From assembly GCF_005889735.1 (NCBI RefSeq), contig NZ_VCKY01000062.1, positions 1 to 45,639 of the forward strand: a stretch of 45,639 nucleotides of DNA, read 5' to 3'. Origin of the DNA: Nonomuraea turkmeniaca (lineage in GTDB: Bacteria; Actinomycetota; Actinomycetes; Streptosporangiales; Streptosporangiaceae). Under the pieces are notes generated by a model. It saw nothing but the letters and a program-made list of their open reading frames with translations. It did not search any database and was not told the origin of the DNA. The position numbers and the translations under genes are program-made. Position 1 is the first letter of the stretch; every line of letters starts with the position of its first letter. Of the stretch, positions 8,182 to 17,298 are shown piece after piece.

Positions 8182-9402
8182 TCAGAAGGCGGGGAAGGCC
8201 CAGCCCGAGGGGTGGAAGGGCTCGCGCTCGCCACGGAAGGCGAGCGAGGCGGCGGTGACCGCCCCGGGGCGCAGTTCCTCGACGCGGCCCGCGGCCGCCA
8301 GGGCCGCCAGGGTGGTGCCGCCCAGATAGGCCGCACCCAGCTCGGCGGAGGTCAGCCGCAGGCCCGGCCGGGCCTGGGTGCGTTCGCAGGTGACGGAGTC
8401 GCCGGCCCACAGGTGGTAGCGCCCCGCGTTCCATGGGCAGAACGTGTCCTGAACCTCCAGGACCAGGTCCAGCGGAGTCGAGTAGCGGCGTGCCGCCAGC
8501 GCGCGGTCGACGTCCACCAGGCGGACCCAGAGGTTGTCGATCACGCTGGTGCGAGCCGCGCGCGGGTCGGTCAGCAGGTGCTTCAGCGGTTCGTCGACGG
8601 CGCCGTCATAGGTGAGGCCGGCGTGAGCGTCGAGGTCGATGAGGTAACGCCACAGGGCGGCGTAGGACTGCCTAGTGGTGGCCGCGACCTCGATGACCTG
8701 CACCAGCCGCGGCTTGGAGCGGTAGAAGACGTAGCCGCTGACCTCGCCGCCGGGCTCGGTGTGGACGGCGAAGCGCAGGGCCGTCCCGCCGTCGCGCGCG
8801 CGTTCGCCGTCGGCCAGCCGGGCCTCCCAGAACTTCTCCGTACGGTCCACCCAGCCGACCCCGGTACGGCGGGCGGTGTCGTAGACCTTCTCTAGCAGCG
8901 GCCGGGCCTGCCGGCGGTCGAGCAGGCGGATCGTCCCGTCGCCGAGGTCGGTGCCGGGCCTCAGGGCCAGGAGCTTCTTGTCCGCCTGGATCTCGGCCAC
9001 GCAGCTGGCGACGCCGTACCCGAAGCGGCCATAGATCGTGGCCTCGGCGGCGTTGAGCGCGGCGATCGGCTCGCCGCCTGATTCGTGCAGGTCGGTGAGC
9101 TGCTTGCGCATCATCGCGGTGAGGATGCCGCGGCGCCGGTGGGTGGGCAGGACCGCGACGAGCGTGATGCCGGCGACGGGCGTCACCGCGCCGGGGACCG
9201 TCATGACGCGGCCGTAGATCGACGCACCGCCGACGATCTCCTCGCCGTCGTAGGCGGCGATCGTGCGTCCGGGCTCGATGGAGTCGGCGGCGTTCCGCAG
9301 GCCGCCCTCGTACCAGTCCTGGCCGTAGGTCGTGGTGATCATGCGAGCCCACGCGTCGAGCTCGTCGGCGCGGATCGTCCGCAGGGGGTAGGTCGCCGTC
9401 AT
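8182..9402 (-). CDS. Eis-like GNAT N-acetyltransferase
   Basis: 406 residues, the normal length of the Eis (enhanced intracellular survival) family. The N-terminal GNAT fold has the acetyl-CoA loop in VAVLPTHRRRGILTAMM and LNAAEATIYGRFGYG, followed by the second GNAT-like region and a C-terminal sterol-carrier-like domain ending in FRGEREPFHPSGWAFPAF. The C-terminal carboxylate is functionally important in this family. It acetylates amines such as aminoglycosides or protein lysines; the native substrate is unknown. ATG at 9402 gives the family N-terminus (MTATYPLRTIRADEL). It is divergent from the LAL regulator with only 46-70 bp between starts, so the two promoters overlap. Confidence 0.88.
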   Translation of the reverse strand: MTATYPLRTIRADELDAWARMITTTYGQDWYEGGLRNAADSIEPGRTIAAYDGEEIVGGASIYGRVMTVPGAVTPVAGITLVAVLPTHRRRGILTAMMRKQLTDLHESGGEPIAALNAAEATIYGRFGYGVASCVAEIQADKKLLALRPGTDLGDGTIRLLDRRQARPLLEKVYDTARRTGVGWVDRTEKFWEARLADGERARDGGTALRFAVHTEPGGEVSGYVFYRSKPRLVQVIEVAATTRQSYAALWRYLIDLDAHAGLTYDGAVDEPLKHLLTDPRAARTSVIDNLWVRLVDVDRALAARRYSTPLDLVLEVQDTFCPWNAGRYHLWAGDSVTCERTQARPGLRLTSAELGAAYLGGTTLAALAAAGRVEELRPGAVTAASLAFRGEREPFHPSGWAFPAF

Positions 9403-9448
9403 GCTTCGAGAATGGCCGGGTAAACAGGCACCGCACATCGGGTGATCT

Positions 9449-12235
9449 GTGTATTTATATGCTGGCGTCGTGGTGGCGGAGCGCGTGGTCAGCCCGGTGT
9501 TCGTCGGCCGGGGCGAGGAGTTGTCGGCGCTGGTGGCGGCCCTGGACACGGCTGTCGGGCAGGGGCCGGCGGTGGTGCTGGTGGCCGGGGAGGCCGGGAT
9601 CGGCAAGTCGCGGCTGCTCGCCGAGTTCGCGCGGTCGCTGGGCCGGGGCGTGCGGGTGGTCGAGGGCGCCTGCGCGGAGCTGGGCAGCGACGGCCTGCCG
9701 TACGCGCCGTTCGTGACGGTGCTGCGCAGGCTGATCCGGGTCGAAGGGGTGCTGCCGGGGCCCTACCGCCAGCTGGCCCGCTGGTTCCCCGAGCTCGGCG
9801 AGGCGGGCGACGCGGAAGGCGGCAAGCATCTGCTGTACGAGGAGGTCCTGACGCTGGTCGAGCGGGTGGCCGCGAACCAGCCGCTCGTCGTCTCGATCGA
9901 GGACCTGCACTGGGCCGACGCCGCCACCCGCGAGCTGCTCGGCTTCCTGGCCAGGAACCTGACCCAGGCCGGTGTGCTCCTGGTGATCACCTACCGGCCG
10001 CCGGAAACTGGCAACGGACTGCTCGGGCCGCTGCTGTCCGAGCTGGCCCGCCGCCCGCGCACCACCACGCTGCGGCTGCCTGGCCTGGACCGGCAGGGCG
10101 TGGGCCGGCAGCTGGCCGCGATCCTCGGCACCGAGCCGGACGCGGCCGCCGTACGCCGCGTACACGAACGCAGCGACGGCACCCCGCTGTTCGTCGAGGC
10201 GCTCGCCCACGCCGGTGAACGGACCCCGGACAGCCTGCGCGACCTGCTGCTGCACGGCCCGCGGTCGCTTCCCGGCCCGGCGCGCGAGCTGCTGCGCATC
10301 GCTTCGGCAGCGGGCGGCCGGGTCGGCCACCGGCTGCTGGCGCAGGTGGCCGGGCAGGACGGGACCGGGCTGGATGCCCTGCTGCGCGAGCTCGTCGACC
10401 GCAGCCTGCTCGTCACCGCAGGGGACGGCTACGACTTCCGCCATGCCCTGATCCGGCAGGCGGTGTACGAGGACCTGCTGCCCGGCGAGCGGGCGCGCCT
10501 GCACGCGCGCTACGCCGAGGCCCTGCGCGATTCCGGCGCCCACGCGGAGCTGGCCGCACACGCCCACGCCGCCGGTGATCGCGGGCTGGCCTTGTCCGCC
10601 GCTTACCTGGCCGCGGGCCAGGCGCGCAGGTCCTACGCCTACGAGGAGCAGGTCCGCATGCTCGACCAGGTCCTCGAACTCTGGGACCCGCAGGCGCGGC
10701 TGGGCGTCGACAGGATCGACGTACTGACCGGCGCGGCCGAGGCGTGCATGCTCAGCGGCGACTACGCTCGCGGGGTCGAGTACGCCAGCGCCGGGCTGGC
10801 CGCCGTGGACGAGCGGCGCGAGCCCGAGCGGGCCGCCCAGCTGCTGGAACATCGAGGCAGGCTGCGGCACCGGCTGGAGGCGACCGGCGTCTCCGACTGG
10901 GAACGAGCCCTGGAACTGGTGCCCGCCACCCCCGGCGGCGTTCAGCGAGGGCGGCTGCTCGGCGTGCTGGCCATGGGCCTGCTGCCGGAGGTGGACCGGG
11001 CTCGCGAGCCGTTCGAGGAGGCGCTCGCCATCGGTCGGCGTACCGGCGATGCCACGGTCACGGTCCGTGGGCTGCTGGGCGTCGGGTCCATGACGGGCGA
11101 CCTCGGGATGCTGGCGCAGGCCCGCACGCTGGCCGATCGGCTCGACGGCCACGACCTGCTCATGACCGTCCCGATGTACGAGGCGACGCTGCACACCAAG
11201 GCCGGTGACCACGACCGCGGCATCGAGGCGGCCCGCGACGGCATCCGCCACGCCCGCCGGTACGGGCTGGGCCGCAGCCGGGGCGCCGAGCTCGCGCGCT
11301 TCGCCGGACACAGCCTGATCCTGGCCGGGCGGTGGGACGAGGCCGCCGCCGTGCTGGAGGAGAGCCTCCAGGAGGACCCGCCACCGCTGCCGCGGCAGGC
11401 CCTGCGCGTGCTCGCCGGCTACCTGTCGCTGCTGCGCGGAGACTTGGCCAGGGCGGCCGACGCCGCGGCGGCCGTGGAGCACACCGGCAACGGGGGCCTG
11501 TTCCCCCGCTATCAGCTGCTCTGCCTGCTCGCCGTCGCCCAGGGCAACCACGAGAGGGCAGACCTGCTCCTGGACCGGGCGCTGGCCGACCCGGCGCTCA
11601 CCCGGATCTACAGCAGCGACGCCCGGCCGGTCCTGGTCGCCGGCGCATTGGCGCAGCGGGCCCGGCTCGCGCACGGCGACGGCAGGGACCTACGGCAGCG
11701 GGTCGCGAAACGACAGGCCGAGCTCTCCGCGGCCGATACGGCGCTCGGCGTGGACGGGCCGCTCGACCGAGCTTGGCAGATCATGCTGCGCGCGCTTATC
11801 AAGGACGACGGCTGGGACCACGCCGCGGGTGCCTGGCGGGAGCTGCGGCAGCCGTACGAGCTGGCGCTGAGTCTGTTCCACGGCGCGCGAGCCGCGCTGG
11901 CGGCGGGCGACCGGCCCGGGTCAACGGCCCGCCTCAGGGAAGCCGCGTGGCTGGCCGAAGACCTGGGCGCCGCGCCGCTCACCCGCGAGATCGCCCTGCT
12001 CGGGCGACCCCGATCGGCTCAGGGTGGGCTCACGGAGCGCGAGCGTGACGTGCTCAGGTTGATCGCCGAGGGCCTGAGCAACCGGCAGATCGCCGCCCGG
12101 CTGCACATCTCACCGAGTACGGCGGGGGTGCATGTCTCCCACATCCTGACGAAACTGGGCGCGGCCACCCGCACCGAGGCGGCGGCCATCGCGTTCCGTG
12201 AGGGGCTGGCGGGGGTCCTTCCCCGCTTAGCTTGA
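9449..12235 (+). CDS. LuxR family regulator, LAL type with AAA ATPase
   Basis: 928 residues from the first GTG. More likely starts are the GTGs at 9470 or 9473 (VVAERVVSPVFVGR), because the sequence just before them is an AT-rich stretch suited to a -10 element. Walker A is in VAGEAGIGKSRLL, Walker B in VVSIEDLHWAD. The middle is an alpha-helical TPR-like region and the C-terminus is a LuxR HTH (LTERERDVLRLIAEGLSNRQIA, VHVSHILTKLGAATRTEA). Large ATP-binding LuxR regulators of this type respond to small ligands and often activate catabolic or secondary metabolic genes. It is divergent from the Eis-like gene, a plausible target. Confidence 0.92.
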   Translation: MYLYAGVVVAERVVSPVFVGRGEELSALVAALDTAVGQGPAVVLVAGEAGIGKSRLLAEFARSLGRGVRVVEGACAELGSDGLPYAPFVTVLRRLIRVEGVLPGPYRQLARWFPELGEAGDAEGGKHLLYEEVLTLVERVAANQPLVVSIEDLHWADAATRELLGFLARNLTQAGVLLVITYRPPETGNGLLGPLLSELARRPRTTTLRLPGLDRQGVGRQLAAILGTEPDAAAVRRVHERSDGTPLFVEALAHAGERTPDSLRDLLLHGPRSLPGPARELLRIASAAGGRVGHRLLAQVAGQDGTGLDALLRELVDRSLLVTAGDGYDFRHALIRQAVYEDLLPGERARLHARYAEALRDSGAHAELAAHAHAAGDRGLALSAAYLAAGQARRSYAYEEQVRMLDQVLELWDPQARLGVDRIDVLTGAAEACMLSGDYARGVEYASAGLAAVDERREPERAAQLLEHRGRLRHRLEATGVSDWERALELVPATPGGVQRGRLLGVLAMGLLPEVDRAREPFEEALAIGRRTGDATVTVRGLLGVGSMTGDLGMLAQARTLADRLDGHDLLMTVPMYEATLHTKAGDHDRGIEAARDGIRHARRYGLGRSRGAELARFAGHSLILAGRWDEAAAVLEESLQEDPPPLPRQALRVLAGYLSLLRGDLARAADAAAAVEHTGNGGLFPRYQLLCLLAVAQGNHERADLLLDRALADPALTRIYSSDARPVLVAGALAQRARLAHGDGRDLRQRVAKRQAELSAADTALGVDGPLDRAWQIMLRALIKDDGWDHAAGAWRELRQPYELALSLFHGARAALAAGDRPGSTARLREAAWLAEDLGAAPLTREIALLGRPRSAQGGLTERERDVLRLIAEGLSNRQIAARLHISPSTAGVHVSHILTKLGAATRTEAAAIAFREGLAGVLPRLA

Positions 12236-12281
12236 CGTTTACCTTTCCTGGTCCGGTGACCGTCTCGACGCGCTTGGTGGC

Positions 12282-12307
12282 CTTGCCCACATCGTGCCGC
12301 GGGCAAG
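12282..12307 (+). terminator. possible terminator after the LAL regulator
   Basis: CTTGCCC (12282-12288) and GGGCAAG (12301-12307) form a 7-bp stem with a 12-base loop about 50 bp past the LuxR stop. Weak but well placed. Confidence 0.4.
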
Positions 12308-12330
12308 ACTGGCCTGGTCGGATCTACAGC

Positions 12331-12389
12331 GTCAACGAATCTGACACCAAGCCCGGTTCGCCGTTCCACTCCTACTGGCAGGCCGGCTT
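12331..12389. repeat. 59-bp dispersed repeat, copy 1
   Basis: It matches 18602-18660 over 59 bases with about nine differences and no gap (core CCCGGTTCGCCGTTCC and CTCCTACTGGCAGGCC). Both copies mark the downstream edge of decayed minus-strand genes, a transposase here and phage tail sequence at the other site. Confidence 0.7.
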
Positions 12390-12712
12390 GAGGGCGGCAC
12401 GTCGTCCGCCGGGCAGCCGCTCCACCTGGACGCAAATGACCGTGCCGGACAGGATCGGCGCTTCGGCCCGGTGGGCGAAGTGGTCTTTCTTGTCCAGCTT
12501 GGGGTGCAGGCCGTGCCAGGCGGTGACGCTGACCTGGCCGTAGTGCCCATCGTGGAGGGTCAGCTGCTGGTCGGGCTCGCCCCAGGTGTCGGGGCGGGCG
12601 CAGGAAAACGGCTCGCCGTGGCGGCCGGGGACGTCCGGCGCAGCCGCCGTTTCCGGCTCGCGCGGCGGCGGATCACGATACAGCAGCCGGTCGTTACGGA
12701 TGCCGACAAGAG
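12372..12712 (-). pseudogene. DDE transposase fragment
   Basis: The minus strand reads without a stop through RNDRLLYRDPPPREPE, GHYGQVSVTAWHGLHPKL and LSGTVICVQVERLPGG and ends at a TAG (12372-12374) right after the 59-bp repeat begins. The order TRYG..TAWDR.HP.L and EGT.IR.QV..LPG is that of a transposase family common in Streptomyces and relatives (probably the NF041680 type). The N-terminal catalytic part and the C-terminal half are both missing. It abuts the stop of the hypothetical gene at 12713. Confidence 0.6.
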
Positions 12713-13387
12713 CTATTGCAGGCGGATCGCCTCGGCCGCGCGGCGGCAGACCGGGTAGACCGGGTTCCCGCCGGCGTCCAGCCCCTCCACCAGACGGTCA
12801 TCGATCACCACGACGTCCCACTCGCCCGGGGCGACCCTGCCCACCACCAGGCCCATCAGCCACGGCCACCACGTCTCATCGGTGTCGCCGGCCGTCAACG
12901 GGTAGCGGACCCGCACCGGAGACGCGTCCGGGAACGGGTTCGCCTGCCGGGCCAGCGCTCCCGCCAATGCCTCCACGCCCAGCTCCAGGTCCGACTTGGC
13001 CAGCGCCGCCTCGATCGTGCCCGCAGCCAACTCATCGGCCAGCGCCAGGATAACCGTGTTGCTCGCCGCGGACGCCTCCACCGCCGCCACGTACTGATCG
13101 ACCTTCGCCGCCTCGGCCGCGGTCAGGTCCTGAGCCTGCCAGCGCTCACCGGTCTCGACCCACAGCCACATGTGATCGCGCTGCTGCCTGATTACCTGCT
13201 TGATCCGCTCCACGGTGTGGTCGTCCAGCAGATGCGGGGCGCGCCGCGCCGGCTCCAGGGTCCGCACCTGATCGCGGTTGGCGCCCAGCTGCTCCAGGAC
13301 GACCGCGGTCATCATGTCCACGTCGGCCACCGGGCGCCACTCGGGTTCGCCCCGGCCGTCCCTGCCGCCACCATCACCACGCGCCAT
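12713..13387 (-). CDS. hypothetical protein (intact copy of the repeat)
   Basis: 224 residues, acidic and rich in Ala, with no signal peptide or membrane segment. Segments include MMTAVVLEQLGANRDQVRTL, RDHMWLWVETGERWQ and ETWWPWLMGLVVGRVAPGEW; the central Trp-rich part and a VVVIDDRLVEG motif are well conserved in the dead copy at 1-480. Start ATG at 13387. I do not recognise the family. Its location among recombinases and transposase fragments and its duplication suggest that it is cargo of a mobile or integrative element. Confidence 0.6.
   Translation of the reverse strand: MARGDGGGRDGRGEPEWRPVADVDMMTAVVLEQLGANRDQVRTLEPARRAPHLLDDHTVERIKQVIRQQRDHMWLWVETGERWQAQDLTAAEAAKVDQYVAAVEASAASNTVILALADELAAGTIEAALAKSDLELGVEALAGALARQANPFPDASPVRVRYPLTAGDTDETWWPWLMGLVVGRVAPGEWDVVVIDDRLVEGLDAGGNPVYPVCRRAAEAIRLQ
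12721..13190. repeat. direct repeat, copy 2 (pairs with 1-470)
   Basis: The counterpart of 1-470 at a constant offset of 12720, in the same orientation. This copy lies inside the intact hypothetical gene. Similarity ends near 13190, inside the segment coding for the middle of the protein. Confidence 0.85.
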
Positions 13388-13497
13388 GCCTCAGATCGTC
13401 CCAGACCCCCACCAGCCGCCCGCTGCACCTTCACCACATAGAGACCCAGGGCTGCCTCCCACACGTGATCATTATCAGCGCCAACCGTCTGTGCGAT

Positions 13498-13589
13498 GGA
13501 ACGGAATCCGGCGTCAACCACGTCCGGAAGACCGCAGCGGCAGGGGGTTGCTGACCTGGGAGAACCCCGTTAACGCCGGATTCCGTTCC
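13498..13589. repeat. 92-bp element with 21-bp terminal inverted repeats
   Basis: Positions 13498-13518 (GGAACGGAATCCGGCGTCAAC) and 13569-13589 are inverted repeats of 21 bases with one mismatch, separated by 50 bases. No target duplication is visible at the edges. It could be a small MITE-like unit, a joined pair of IS ends or a strong hairpin. It lies just before the truncated recombinase. Confidence 0.6.
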
Positions 13590-13603
13590 AAATCTCTCTG
13601 ACC

Positions 13604-14158
13604 CCCTTCTCCGAGAAGGTCTCCACCCGCATCACGACCCGCCCCGAACTCGAACGCGCCATCGCGCACGCTGCGGACCTGCGCGCCTCCGGCGTCGCCG
13701 TCACCCTCGTCGTGCACGAGCACAAGCGGCTCGGCCGCGGCCTGGAACTCGCAGAGCTCGCCGAACGGCTGCGCGCCGGCGACATCGGCCTGGAATTCCT
13801 CACCGGCGAACTCCAAGGCCACCACGACCCCGGCGGTATCGTGTTCACCGTCCTGGCCGCCCTGTCCGGCATGGAACGCGAGTACATCCGCGACAAGACC
13901 CTCGACGGCCACGAGTCCGCCCGAGTCCGCGGCAAGAACATCGGCGGCGCCACCGTCACCGACCCCGCCATGCTGTCCATGGCCCTGCACCTACGCGACC
14001 AAGGACAGAGCCTGCGCGACATCGCCGCCCAACTCCTCATCACCCAAGGCAAGAAGAAGGGCAAACGACCCTCACCCGCCACCGTCATGCGAATGCTCCG
14101 CGACCACGACGAACACGCCACAGCGGCCGAGACCAACGAGATAGAGCCGGCCCGCTGA
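13604..14158 (+). pseudogene. serine recombinase (resolvase/invertase), 5'-truncated
   Basis: The frame is open from about 13604 (FSEKVSTRITTRPELERAI) to the stop at 14158. It includes VVHEHKRLGRGLELAELAERL, LAALSGMEREYIRDKTLDG and a C-terminal HTH region (SLRDIAAQLLITQGKKKG). The first ~60 residues of the resolvase domain, including the catalytic Ser of YARVS, are missing, so it cannot catalyse strand exchange even if expressed from an internal ATG such as 13712. The cut lies 15 bases after the 92-bp inverted-repeat unit. From 14159 to 14443 I see no gene. Confidence 0.75.
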
Positions 14159-14443
14159 CGAGCACCAAAGCTCTACCTTGCGGCTCGCCGTAGCTTCAGG
14201 AGTCCTGGGCCGTGTCCGCGTGTTGTTGTCGGATTCCGCCTTCGGCTCTGATCTTGGTGGTGCAGAATGCTCAGCCATGACGGCTTTGCGGTCGGCCAGG
14301 ACACCTCATTGGCGGTCCAGCCAAGCACCGCGCAGGCTGATCGCCTCACGGAGGCCGGACGCGCGCCCAGCCCTCGGCCCCACGCTTGTTTAGCTGCCCC
14401 AGCACCACAAATATTTGATCTTGATACTGGATGCCGGATATGG

Positions 14444-14472
14444 ATCAGCCGCGCTCGTTGAGCGCGGCTGAT
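14444..14472 (-). terminator. strong hairpin terminator
   Basis: A 13-bp perfect stem (ATCAGCCGCGCTC and its complement) with a 3-base loop, 19 bp downstream of the minus-strand gene at 14491-14868. Confidence 0.7.
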
Positions 14473-14490
14473 GGCCTTGTGAGGCGCGGT

Positions 14491-14868
14491 TCAGGCTGTG
14501 CGGGCGGGTTCGTCGGTGAGGTCCAGCGGTTCGAGGTCGTCCTCGTCGTCTTGGGCATCCTCGTCGTCGTAGAGGTCGGGGAAGCGCAGCGGGTCGGGGC
14601 CGTCTTCCCAGTCGAGGCTGTCGGCGGCGGGCCAGCCGGCGCGGTCTTCGGCGACGTGGAGCGCTGTTCGGGCGGGGTGGTCGGTGTCGCTGTGCACGGG
14701 TTCCATGTTCTCGTCGTAGACGAGGGACTGGCCGCGGTAGTCACGGGCGAGGTGGATGTCGTCAGGGTCGATGCAGACGACGACCTTGTCTACCGCGGTG
14801 TGTTCGGTGTGGTCGTCGATGTCGACGCGGACCATGATCGGGGCTTCGTAGCGGACCCACCTGTGCAT
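14491..14868 (-). CDS. acidic hypothetical protein
   Basis: 125 residues from the ATG at 14868 (MHRWVRYEAPIMVRVDIDD); a longer frame reaches 15033 but lacks a better start, and GGGGT precedes the ATG. The first half (VRVDIDDHTEHTAVDKVVVCID) looks like a small beta-rich domain. The tail after residue 90 is extremely acidic (DLYDDEDAQDDEDDLEPLDL), as in proteins that mimic DNA or bind basic partners. No family is recognised. It is followed by a strong terminator and lies downstream of a tyrosine recombinase on the same strand. Confidence 0.55.
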   Translation of the reverse strand: MHRWVRYEAPIMVRVDIDDHTEHTAVDKVVVCIDPDDIHLARDYRGQSLVYDENMEPVHSDTDHPARTALHVAEDRAGWPAADSLDWEDGPDPLRFPDLYDDEDAQDDEDDLEPLDLTDEPARTA

Positions 14869-15118
14869 TGTGTACCCCGTTCTCGCGCCTGGTTGTGCGC
14901 TGGCCAGCGTAACGGCCTGGCCGGACTGTGGGGTGTATCGGCGGGCGGCGTTGTCTGCCACGGTGTTGCGGTGCGCCGTGAGTGGGACCTCGATGATCTG
15001 ATCGCGTCGTGGACGCTGGTCGACGCCGACCACGGGGTTGAGGAACCTGGGAACAGCCGTTGGCGCTGAGATTGATCTTGGTTGTGTGTAGTGACGTGTG
15101 GAGCAGTGAGCGTGCAGG

Positions 15119-15940
15119 TCAGCGGCGGTCGCGGCGTCGGCGGGCGGCTCGGATCTCGGTGTCTGCGACGTCGTCGGCGAGGAGGGTGTACAGCTGGGTG
15201 GTTTCGGTGGAGGCGTGGCCGAGCCGCCGGCGGACGACCTCGATGGAGACGTCGGCGTTGATGAGTTCGGTGGCGTGGGCGTGCCGTAGCTGGTGGATCT
15301 CGATGTCGACTTCGGCCGCCTCGCAGTAGCCCTGCCACCGGTGGTGGGCGGCGTCGTAGGACAGCGGTCCGCCGGTCCCGTTGATGCTGGCGCGGAAGAC
15401 GGGGCCGAACCGGTAGCCGGCGCGACTCAGGTAGAGCTTGAGGAGGGCGACGTAGCCGTGGTCGTCGAGCAGGACGGTGCGGACCGTGCCGCCCTTGCCG
15501 TAGATGCGGACGTGCTCGTCGTCTTGGCGGAGGTCGAAGTCGTCGAGGTCGAGGACGCAGGCTTCGGCGGCACGGGTTCCGCACACGTAGATCGTCTCGA
15601 ACAGGACCCGGTCGCGGAGCCGGTCGAGGGGGACGTCCTTGCGCGGTCGGCGGCTGCAGATCGAATTGAGGACCTTGGTGACGTCGACGGTCGCGGCGGG
15701 GCGGGGCAGGTTCTTGGCCACCTTGATGGTGTCGATTTTGTCCATGGGGTTGGCGTCGAGCAGGTCGTGGCGCACGGCCCAACTTGCACCTGGAGGCGAC
15801 GGCGCCGCGCTTGCGCTTGCGGGTTGCCGCAGACAGGGGTTCTTGGGACTATCCGGCCGGAATTGAACGATAAGCCTCCGCCGCAGGTCAGGCAGGGTTG
15901 CGAAGGGGCGTGGGTGGATGGCGCGCCCACGATGAGACAC
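15119..15940 (-). pseudogene. tyrosine recombinase/integrase, catalytic domain with damaged N-terminus
   Basis: The catalytic domain is complete: Arg in CGTRAAEACVLDLDDFDL, Lys in IYGKGG, HQLRHAHATEL (HxxR), GHAS and the nucleophile Tyr in TTQLYTLL. Recognisable protein begins near codon 53 (WAVRHDLLDANPMDKID). The residues before that do not resemble the usual SAM-like core-binding domain and look like a shifted or foreign frame. A XerC/D-type protein is normally about 300 residues with that domain. It may be an inactive integrase, or a fragment that still folds as a catalytic domain. Confidence 0.65.
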
Positions 15941-16034
15941 GCCTGTCCTATCTGTAGGTCATCGGCCTGGAAACGACCGGTACGATCGGGTGAAGATCAC
16001 GAGCTGCCGCGCGGGCGCGGCATGAGGAGACTGG

Positions 16035-16307
16035 TTGAGCGACAGCGGCCCCGCCGATGCTGAAGACGAGGCCGGTGAGGCGATAGCGCCGCCTCCGTTC
16101 GAGCCGGTGCGGGTGGTGCCAACTCGGCCGGATGGCTGGCCCGACTGGCTCGGTCGTAGGCCGATCAGTTCGGTCGACCGGGACAGGATCCTGAAGGATC
16201 TGAGTGCCGATCAGGAAGAGTTGGATGCTGTCAATCGACAGGCCGGCCTGCGTCTCGCACCGTTATTCTCGTCCGTGACGATCGAAGGGTTCGGCGGGGC
16301 AAGGTGA
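16035..16307 (+). CDS. small hypothetical protein
   Basis: 90 residues from a TTG start at 16035 preceded by GAGGAG at 6 bases. The N-terminus is acidic; the body reads PFEPVRVVPTRPDGWPDWLG and ISSVDRDRILKDLSADQEEL. No signal peptide or membrane segment. I do not recognise it. The next small frame begins 11 bases later and may be its translationally coupled partner or, through a frameshift, its own C-terminus. Confidence 0.45.
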   Translation: MSDSGPADAEDEAGEAIAPPPFEPVRVVPTRPDGWPDWLGRRPISSVDRDRILKDLSADQEELDAVNRQAGLRLAPLFSSVTIEGFGGAR

Positions 16308-16317
16308 TCCACGCAAA

Positions 16318-16518
16318 GTGACCCGGCTGCGAGCTGCCATCAACGCGGCGTGCCGGGTTGCGGCAGGCGATCGGCGGACCAGCTATCACGCGACCGATGA
16401 GCGCATCACGATCGGGATCGCTGGGCCGGACGCGCGTGAGCGGATCGCGGTGCTACGTCGGCATCTGGCCAAGATCGGCGGTAGCCGCGGCTGGACGATC
16501 ATCGAAGATCTGAACTGA
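16318..16518 (+). CDS. small hypothetical protein
   Basis: 66 residues from a GTG at 16318. Basic and probably alpha/beta: LRAAINAACRVAAGDRRTSY, ERITIGIAGPDARERIAVLRR, GSRGWTIIEDLN. It sits 11 bp after the previous small frame in another phase. Function unknown. An IS256-type transposase fragment begins about 30 bp downstream. Confidence 0.4.
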   Translation: MTRLRAAINAACRVAAGDRRTSYHATDERITIGIAGPDARERIAVLRRHLAKIGGSRGWTIIEDLN

Positions 16519-16542
16519 CCCAGCTCTCTGCTGGAGAACAGG

Positions 16543-17245
16543 GCCGGTGAAAAGGTCCGCCGCATGTGGGTGGCCAGCGCCGAGGGTGCCAAGGCATGGG
16601 CGCAGGCGCTGGCCCAGCTGCGTAACCGCGGCCTGGAGGAGGTGTTGTTCGTCTGCTGCGACGGGCTGGCCGGGCTCGGCGAGGAGATCATCGCGACCTG
16701 GCCGGAGGCGACGGTGCAAACATGTGTGGTGCACCTGGTCCGGCGCAGCCTGGGCTACGCCGCTTATCAGGATCGCAAGAAGCTGGCCGCGGAGCTGAAG
16801 AAGTTTACGCGGCCTGTGATAGCGAGGCGGCGGAGCAGGCGCTGCTGGAGTTCGCCGACTCGCCACTGGGTAAGAAGTATCCGGCGGCGGTCGCGGTCTG
16901 GGAACGCGCGTGGGACAAATTCACCCCGTTCCTGGAGTTTCCGCCGGCGTTGCGGAAAGTGCTCTACACCACGAACGCGATCGAAAGTTTCAACCGGCAG
17001 ATGCGCAAGGTGTTGAAAACGCGCGGGCATTTCCCAACGATGACGCAGTGGTGAAGCTGTTGTGGCTGGCCATCCTCGATATTGAGGAGAAGCGGGCGGC
17101 GGAGCGGGCCAAGCAGGCCGGGAAAGCGGCCGGCGAGCGGCTGAGTTCGCCCCGGCTGATCGAGGGGCACGTCACCACCGGGTGGCGCGAGGCCTACGGC
17201 GAGATGGTTGCCCGCTGGCCCGAACGCTTCCCTGGCCAGCTGTGA
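16543..17245 (+). pseudogene. IS256-family (Mutator-type) transposase, truncated with two frameshifts
   Basis: Three frames join to give the C-terminal ~55% of an IS256 transposase: RRMWVASAEGAKAWAQAL to VVHLVRRSLGYAAYQDRKKL (16564-~16810), then DSEAAEQALLEFADSPLGKKYP to TTNAIESFNRQMRKVLKTRG (to ~17035), then FPNDDAVVKLLWLAILDIEEK to the stop at 17245. The second catalytic Asp (VCCDGL) and the Glu (NAIESFNR) are present; the first Asp and the DNA-binding N-terminus are gone. No terminal inverted repeats were found. Non-functional. Confidence 0.8.
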
Positions 17246-17298
17246 CAGGGTGATCAACGCAGACGGGGTGAGGCAGGGGTGTCGGTCGGTGGCGGCAG

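Noticed and set aside
9455..11674. 739-codon open frame on the minus strand
   Set aside because: Antisense to the LuxR/LAL gene; low-complexity composition typical of GC-rich shadow frames.
13605..13621. palindrome CCTTCTC-C-GAGAAGG
   Set aside because: It lies inside the recombinase coding sequence (FSEKVS) and is probably a codon coincidence.
14431..15069. 212-codon Val/Gly-rich plus-strand frame
   Set aside because: Reverse reading of the acidic hypothetical protein, whose minus-strand frame has a start, ribosome site and terminator.
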